A DNA stretch of 64,000 bases from Polymyxa betae (lineage: Eukaryota > Endomyxa > Phytomyxea > Plasmodiophorida > Plasmodiophoridae). The translations under genes were made by a program, and so were the position numbers. The notes beneath the pieces were generated by a model that searched no databases, was not told where the DNA came from, and was given only the letters and a program-made list of their open reading frames with translations. Location of the stretch: positions 62,001-126,000 of the forward strand of contig RBZT01000404.1 in assembly GCA_003693705.1 (NCBI GenBank). Direction: 5' to 3'. Below are positions 57,740 through 64,000 of this stretch, piece by piece (positions within the stretch are counted from its first letter, which is position 1; each line of letters starts with the position of its first letter).

Positions 57740-60700
57740 TTACAAAGCGACAAATACAGACAAAGCGCCATATTTTGGAGACGAGGATTACAAGTACAGA
57801 AACGGACGACGATCCTGAATAATAAACACGAAGAACCCTCACGCAATGCATTAAAATAAATAACGAAATATTATTGATACACCCATACATTGGGACAGAA
57901 CGCAGCATTACAGACAGAAAGAAATATTAGAAAGATTTCGTTGAGTATATAGATGAATGCAACAACGAAAGCCCGCGCTGAACAAAATCATCACAGGCGA
58001 CCTTAACACTCGCGATCAGCGCTTTGGAATCAAACACCAAGAGAACCATGAATATTTAGACCAAATCGTTTTAACCTTGGATATAATTAGCGACAAATAC
58101 ACACCGACCAGAAAAGAAAACACATTAGATATTACATTAGCGAATAACTTCGCCGTCGAAAGTCAAATACGGACGAAGGTCCTCCATAAGCTGAGCAATG
58201 CTCACAATCCGACAAAAACAGAAGTGACACTCAAAGAAAATCCAATTCACGACAGAACAGAGCCTGAGCGGCAGAAAATTGAATACTCCCGAAAACGAGG
58301 AAAACATCCAAGAAGCAATAAAGAAATAGAGGAAGAAGAGGAACAATTAACACCAGTACCAATAAAGTTCTGGACATCACAATTGAAAAAGGCAGTCCGA
58401 CTGCATAATAAGTGCAGAAGGGTAGCAAAAACCCAAATACGAAATGAAGACACAGAACAAACATATATAAAGTACAAACAGGCTCAGAGAGACTTCAGAA
58501 AACTGTTTCGAAAGACCACGATGCAAAGATCCCACTGGTGCAGAATTTTATAAACTCATTAAACAACTAGAGCCAAACCTTAGTAAAAAGACATGGCAGC
58601 AGAACATCCATACACTCGAAGCAGATGAAGAGACTGAAAAGATTGCAAAGCAATTTGAGAGCATATTTTGGACAAGCAGTGAACCCCACAGAAACAGAAC
58701 GTCGCAAACTAAGGAACGAGCTCAGAGATATCAGAGACAGAATGCGAGACGAAGAAAGCCCGCACTTCACAATCAGAGAACTAGAGCAGGCCATCAGAAG
58801 AGCAAATATGAGATCTGCGAAAGGGCGCGACGGAATGTCCAATCGGCTTATCAAAATTGCATACAGACTTCGCAAGAATACTTCTGCAAGCAATTAATAA
58901 GCAAATCGAGATAGGAAAATACCCTCTGGAACGAATAGAAGCTAGATTAATACCACTTCTGAAGCCTAAACCTGGAGAGCACTGACCGATCAGCCAATTA
59001 CCAAACCTATCTAAATCGATAGAATATATGATACAGATCCGAATGAGAGAAATAATACAGTAGAAGCTCGATCGTATTCAATTTGGCTGCAGGCCAGGAC
59101 ATTGTACTATCCAGGCATTACTGCGTCTTATGCATTACTCGGGATATGCTGCTGGCACTGATCAGCAGTTCGGAGCTATTCTATATGACTTCACAAAAGC
59201 CTATGATAGAGTCCTGAAACATATCTTTGGTTAAAAAGATGATTAGTGGGTATCAAACATGCGCTTTCCGTAGCTTTTAAGGTCTGATTTAAAAGTTTTA
59301 AAAGTGCTTTTAACTCTGCAGTTGATGCTATAAATCTGTGAAAAATAGGTATTTTTCCGATTTTTTTCGCAAGTTTGCGTGGCCTCCACTTTAAAAGCGC
59401 TTTTAACATTTAAAAGCATTTCCCGAGGTGCTTTTAAGATTTAAAAGCGCTTTTAAAATTCTCCGGAACGCCGACTTTGATACCCCCTATTGAATCAAAC
59501 ACCCCTGCTTATCTGATAAGCATCATATATTTAACGAAAACAAAAAAATGGAATCCCACAAGGATCCAGTCTCAGTGTACTTTTATGGGACCTCCCATTA
59601 AAACCGAAACTCGCGAACACGTATGTGGATGATACAGTACGATGGGCGCGCAATAAGCCATGACAGACACGTCGCAGAAAATCGCCTAAAGTATCAACTT
59701 GAAAGAATGATCACCTGGTGCGAGAAGAATAAGATTAGAATCAACACCGACAAAACATTCGTATTATTCAATGAACATAACCCAGATGACTGCATTGTAA
59801 CAGATAAAATGACCATAAAAACGACTGAGTCGATACGCTACTTAGGAGCCCAACTAACAGCCAACAATGACAATAACAATTCAACATTTCTCATACAAAC
59901 GAGCAAGGTCGCGTTGTAAGGTTATCAAGCAAATTCAAAAGTACAAAATTCCCCGAAAAGTATGTAAACAAGCATGTACGGCCTTGATTGGAGGTATCTT
60001 CAACTATTACCTACCCTGGATGGGAGGAGAAATGCATATTAAAGGCACCCTGCGCCCTATTGAAATTGCATACAACGAATATATGAGAACATACACAAGA
60101 TGTCTAAGATCCACTCCAATCCCCATACTTTATGCAGTCTCGAAATTCCCTCTGCTAGAAGATAAAATCAGCACTGACTCTACACTGAGAGTATTACAAG
60201 CTGTTGCACAGGGAAATCTACTGGCAGATGATTACTCGAAATGGGGACAAGGCAGGATGTCATGTCGACGGATGAACCCCCTTTCGGGAAAGCCAGACAG
60301 GGCCTAGAAAGACGATATGGCTCACGCATCCATTCCCAAGATCTAATACCTTCAAAGATCCTTGAGCGGTTAACAAAATGTAAATTCCACACGAGTGATA
60401 AGAAAACAGCCATGGAGAAACGCCGAAACGGAGAATGAATCCCAATACCCAGATATCGCAATTTGGACTGACGGGTCCTGGAATAGAGAACCGCAAGACC
60501 AATGCTAGAGCAGATCTAGACACAATCAGATCTTTTAACCACAAAATCGCCAGATACACATATTTACTGGTTCTCTTTCTTGTCTACAGCAGCTTGCCAC
60601 GTTACCGTACAAATACAGATTCGCTAACGCAATAGTAATCGATGTAACAGAAAGTCTAGGTAGCACTGGCAATAAGAAACCAAGTCGATCTACAAACATT

Positions 60701-61203
60701 TCATACGGATGAAATCCCTGAAAGTGATGCAATCGATCTATAAGTTAAAAGGGCTGCGGATATTGGAGACGATATTGTGCACGACCCAGTTATCTGTTCA
60801 TACAGAAACTTAAACTGAAAAAAGATGGAAAACGAATTCGTAAGAAGTTCGTAGAGGACAACGTCAAAGAAGTCAGTTCACAAACTATCCCAACAGACTG
60901 CCATTACGTGATGGATATGTGAGAATCCGACATAGACCTGGGTTCACAGATATCCGTCTCAAAATAGATCATGCGTTGGTACATCTCAGAAGAAGATAAT
61001 ACGTGTAGGCATTGTAACAAGTATCCCGAAACGATAGAACACCAATTGGTCAAGTGCAAAAAGCTCAAAACACAACTAAAGAAATTCTCCCGAGAGTACA
61101 AAAGACGAAAAATCACCGATTTTAACGAAGCACTTTACATTCTAGAAAAGCTCATGAGAAAGTTTCTCAACGCAGGCTATAAACACGGATGCTATATATA
61201 ACG
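57740..61203 (+). mobile_element. Decayed non-LTR retrotransposon (APE, RT, RNase H)
   Basis: Reading across frames gives, in order: endonuclease remains (ILLIHPYIGTERSITDRKK; IITGDLNTRDQRFG; NTLDITLANNF), a basic linker, RT start (PHFTIRELEQAIRRAN, SAKGRDGMSNRLI), IEARLIPLLKPKPGE, RIQFGCRPGHCTIQALLR, LYDFTKAYDRVL, then after a 242-bp insertion GIPQGSSLSVLLWD and the catalytic YVDD near 59625. Next are thumb-like IRYLGAQLTAN, RNase H start IWTDGSWNREPQ near 60460, and a CCHC-like end CRHCNKYPETIEHQLVKC. Frameshifts and several in-frame stops show it is inactive. RNase H plus APE suggests an I/Tad/LOA-type clade. The 5' end is approximate, and no poly-A tail is seen at the 3' end. Confidence 0.88.
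59246..59487. mobile_element. MITE-like insertion inside the LINE
   Basis: A 242-bp segment interrupts the RT between LYDFTKAYDRVL and GIPQGS. Its ends are inverted repeats, GTGGGTATCAAA at the left and TTTGATACCCCC at the right (11 of 12 match), with weaker pairing continuing inwards. TA flanks both ends, consistent with a TA target duplication as made by Tc1/mariner-type transposases. It is non-coding and contains repeated palindromes AAAAGCGCTTTT (near 59393-59404 and 59442-59453) and related TTTTAAAAG motifs. Confidence 0.72.
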
Positions 61204-61798
61204 ACAAAGAGGGAGAGCATAATCAGTAGGGGTGTATTAGGGGGAGTAGGGTACATGGGTTCGAGTCCCTGTTGGTTCATACTTCACTGAGGCATTCTTA
61301 GGTCCGGACATAGGGGGCCGAACTCTGATGAATCTTCTACAAAACGGGTGAAATAATGTCCGCTCCGAAAATGGATAGAAGGAGCAGGACTATACTACCT
61401 AGTGACCATATGTGTCCTATAGGCCATGTCCTTAGGAGATAGCACCGCCTCTTGATACTTGATGACAATCAACGAACTATTCGAATCGAATCCAAATCCA
61501 ATCCAAAATCATGTATCAATATTAAGTTTTGGGGGGCCAACTTTCCTCTCATGTGGTCAAACATAAGTAACCGATGATGGTCAAATCAGCATGTCTCACC
61601 ATCAAATGTTGCCACTCGAAGACTTTATAGCTGTAGAATTCGTGATTACAGATCTGCTTAGCAAAATCAAAATAACTTTGTTAGATTTTAGCTGAGATGC
61701 GGTTAGGGTTTACGGTTTCAGGGTTTCAAAACTGCGAATGTCAAGCAAACCCATCGAGAGATTCCTGGACAGAGGAGCTGTCGGTCTGTCATTCAGCC
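61204..61798. other. Non-coding; tRNA B-box-like site and NAT9 upstream region
   Basis: GGTTCGAGTCC, identical to a tRNA B box, lies near 61258-61268, just after the LINE's 3' end, without a full tRNA fold around it. At 61702-61727 lie three telomere-like TTAGGGTTT/CAGGGTTT motifs about 75-95 bp upstream of the NAT9 start. No gene seen. Confidence 0.5.
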
Positions 61799-62634
61799 AT
61801 GTTGATCAACAAAGACACGATCTTGAACGGCCCGAGAGTATCGCTGGTTCCTTATCGAGTAGTGCTCTCTACAGAGTCGATCAGCTGCTGCTAACAACTG
61901 TCCTTACAGGTCGACCATGTCCCTGAATATCATTCCTGGATGCAGGTCAGATCGAATCTCTTCGTCTTGGCAACTTTTTAATTTTTTTTCGTTGTTTGAC
62001 TGTGTGGCTTTTATCTGATGATTTGTCAATTCAGGATCCTGAAATCTTGGAGTTGACCGCCTCGGAGCCTCTAACTCTAGAAGAGGAGTACGCCATGCAG
62101 CAGGAATGGCTCAATGACCCTCATAAATGCACCTTCATTGTGGTTGATCGAGAGTCGGGACGTCCTGTTGGAGATGTGAACATCTTCACCGAATTCCACG
62201 AACCTGGAGAAGGCGAAATTGATGTCAGTTCGCTTGCTAACAATTGCTTTCTTTTGCATTTTTCAGCTATTCGATTTTTTTTCGCGAAAATTTCTTCTTT
62301 TTTGTTTTAGATTTGCAAACATTTCGAGCATTATTCTGAAATATGTTTCCAGGTAATGATAGCGTTGAAAGAGTTCCGGCGTAGAGGGTTGGCGTCCGAA
62401 GCCTTGATGTTGATGATGAATTACGCTCGTGATGCCCTTGGATTAAGACAGCTGGAGGCCAAGATCAAGGCCAATAATGGACCATCACAAACGTTATTCG
62501 AACGGATGGGATTCCATCAGATATCGTTCACTGAATGTTTCAATGAATTTACATATCTCAAGTGTCCACTTTACACTCCATCTGATTTTGCCTCTTCGTT
62601 TTTGAATTGGAGGGCTCTCGGACCGAATTGTTAG
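61799..62634 (+). CDS. NAT9: N-acetyltransferase 9-like GNAT protein
   Basis: GNAT acetyltransferase of the NAT9 family, in flies linked to microtubule stability. Four exons (61799-61858, 61910-61945, 62035-62223, 62353-62634) give 188 aa. It reads MLINKDTILNGPRVSLVPYR, VDHVPEYHSWMQ, then the family hallmark LTASEPLTLEEEYAMQQEW, DPHKCTFIVVDRE, VGDVNIF, GEIDVMIALKEFRRRGLASE (acetyl-CoA loop R/QxxGxG/A), LGLRQLEAKIKANNGPSQTL and FERMGFHQIS. The second exon is only 36 bp. Length is close to human NAT9 (207 aa). The start matches the family's MRLN-type beginning. Confidence 0.92.
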
Positions 62635-63631
62635 ATCATAGCTTCCAATAGGATCGAATCGGTTGCGTTTAGGGTTTGCCCGGCATGCCGAAACTCACAA
62701 TTGCAGCAATTTCGAACATTAAGTTGATCGCTGAGGTAAGTTCCTTCCGAATTCAGAACATGAAAGCTCGGCATCCGAATGGCTTCCATGGATGGGTTCG
62801 ACAGCTTATTCAGACGACGACATTGACGATCTGCATGCAGCCTGACGAAATCTAAAGTGTACGCGGGCCGCAGCAATCCGCCCACGATCTGGTCGAGGTC
62901 GCGACGGATACGGATTCGGCCCCCCCCCGGAATGGGGTGTTGCGGTGAGCGGTTACTGGGATGTCATGGGCCAGTACCGACCTGGTTGGAGGCGAGCGCC
63001 GGGAACAGCAACACCGGAACAGGGTCATGTCGTATATTTATTCGATTTGTAACAGCGCTATCCCATCTAATGATATGATGATGCTGTCACATTCAGATGA
63101 TGGGTTTTGTAGACGCTCGGGTGATGATATCGATCGTGCTCTCCGCCTAATACGGCTGCGATAAGATCAGCGAACTTTGCTGAGAAAAGGTCGTACACAG
63201 CTGTGCAGCAAAAATGCGAGAAGCAGAGCAGCCAGCGACTCATGAGACCTGGCTTCATTCTGGAATCGAGCCCAGCGAAAGTTCGTTAGGAACAAACACG
63301 TGGCTGCCAATCTGTCTTAAAATTGAACCGCTGATGAGCCAGTACGTCAAATGTGCTGGTTTTTGCCATCACGCTAACTTCTTCGAAATGTTTGGAAATG
63401 GTTATGCAGTAACGACTAAAGAACAACTGCTTGGGTTCTCAGTATTCTTGCCGACTTGCTTCGGATTTTAATTCTGTTAGAACAATCAAGGTCACAAATT
63501 CGTATTTCATTGACTTACTGGGTCTTTGGCTTGATCGACAATTAGATGATGTTGCTCTAGTAGCTTTGTATGTACAGACAGTTCAGGGGACTGCAGCTGT
63601 AAGCGTACCTTCTTGAAACTTGCGGTGAATT
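62635..63631. other. Unassigned; possible exon on the minus strand
   Basis: A minus frame from about 62900 to 62635 reads GGLLRPAYTLDFVRLHADRQ and MEAIRMPSFHVLNSEGTYLS, looks protein-like, and may be an exon of an unresolved gene convergent with NAT9. A poly-C/G run (62922-62930) and a GTTTAGGGTTT motif (62667-62677) are present. From 63000 to 63630 nothing is recognisable. Confidence 0.35.
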
Positions 63632-63719
63632 GCCTCTTTAGCTCAGTCGGCAGAGCGTAGGTCTCATATCCATTCTCAGAGCAATCCTGAGGTCGTGCGT
63701 TCGATCCGCACAGGAGGCA
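63632..63719 (+). tRNA. tRNA-Met (CAU, elongator type) with intron
   Basis: Acceptor GCCTCTT pairs with AGGAGGC (one G-U pair), discriminator A at 63719. D arm GCTC/GAGC with loop AGTCGGCA. The anticodon loop reads CTCATA, anticodon CAT at 63664-63666. An intron of about 15 bases (TCCATTCTCAGAGCA) follows the position after the anticodon-adjacent A, as usual for eukaryotic nuclear tRNAs. T arm GTGCG TTCGATC CGCAC is perfect. CCA is not encoded. The AGGTC variable loop and lack of initiator features favour elongator tRNA-Met. A T run follows at 63722-63727, matching a Pol III terminator. Confidence 0.92.
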
Positions 63720-64000
63720 TAGTTTTTTGCCGTCGATCAAATTGCACCGTTTTGCTCTGCCTGATCGGTTCTGGAATTTGTTGACATCGAAAGTGTAGGT
63801 AAGAGCGGCCCATCATTGATATTTTGCATGCTTTCTGAGATTTAGGCCTTTGGACATCTGGGTTATCGTTCGATTGTATACGTTCCTGTTCGGGAAAGGA
63901 AATTCATGTAACGTGCTTGCTCTCTCATCAAGGCAATATAATGCTCCAACGAACCCCGATACCGCCTCTCGTTTGCTCATTTTGTTTAAAATTGCAAAAA

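Noticed and set aside
1-64000. CRISPR array, operon-type defence cassette or prokaryotic island
   Set aside because: Repeats are tandem without spacers, and genes are split by spliceosomal introns throughout; nothing prokaryotic was seen.

Overview
This window is nuclear DNA of an intron-rich, gene-dense eukaryotic microbe. Almost every recognisable gene is split by short GT-AG introns, mostly 42-56 bp with some of 85-140 bp. Spliced reading frames can be rebuilt by hand and close exactly. TAA, TAG and TGA all act as stops. The gene set (complex I LYR subunit, CHTOP, CNOT10, OCRL-type 5-phosphatase with ASH and RhoGAP, DNAJC11, NAT9, 7TM-RGS) would suit an early-diverging fungus such as a chytrid, or a related opisthokont protist. 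I cannot fix the species.

Layout. 1-8.3 kb: an unidentified minus-strand gene, NDUFB9-like (+), then on the minus strand SFT2, a FAM173-type methyltransferase, a soluble cytochrome b5 and a secreted von Willebrand D protein. 8.3-13 kb: gene-poor, with a dead Ty1/copia fragment and a pair of inverted tRNA-like repeats. 13-31 kb: a 7TM-RGS receptor (-), a P4-ATPase flippase (+), two small minus genes (one with 63-bp in-frame repeats), an OCRL/INPP5B-like phosphatase (-), a WD40 protein (-), a DEAD-box helicase (+) and a LINE-ORF1-like relic. 31-48 kb: glycyl-tRNA synthetase (-), CHTOP-like (+), EXO1 (+), a large helical-repeat protein, possibly MEI1/PRD1-like (+), CNOT10 (-) and OGFOD1/Tpa1 (-). 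48-56 kb: a GC-rich block with a LisH-C2H2 zinc-finger protein, DNAJC11 and a F-box-like/ankyrin-like protein, all on plus. 56-64 kb: a 30-bp minisatellite, a decayed non-LTR retrotransposon carrying a MITE-like insertion, NAT9 (+) and an intron-containing tRNA-Met.

The genes are unlinked housekeeping functions: membrane traffic and lipid asymmetry (SFT2, flippase, OCRL), translation and mRNA metabolism (GlyRS, CNOT10, CHTOP, OGFOD1, DEAD-box), mitochondria (NDUFB9, DNAJC11, cytochrome b5) and DNA repair or recombination (EXO1, possibly MEI1). No operon-like cassette or defence system is visible. The most distinctive items are the 7TM-RGS fusion, the VWD secreted protein, the LisH-zinc-finger protein, the flippase with an altered DGET motif, the MITE inside a LINE, and a cluster of telomere-repeat-like motifs from 50 to 63 kb.
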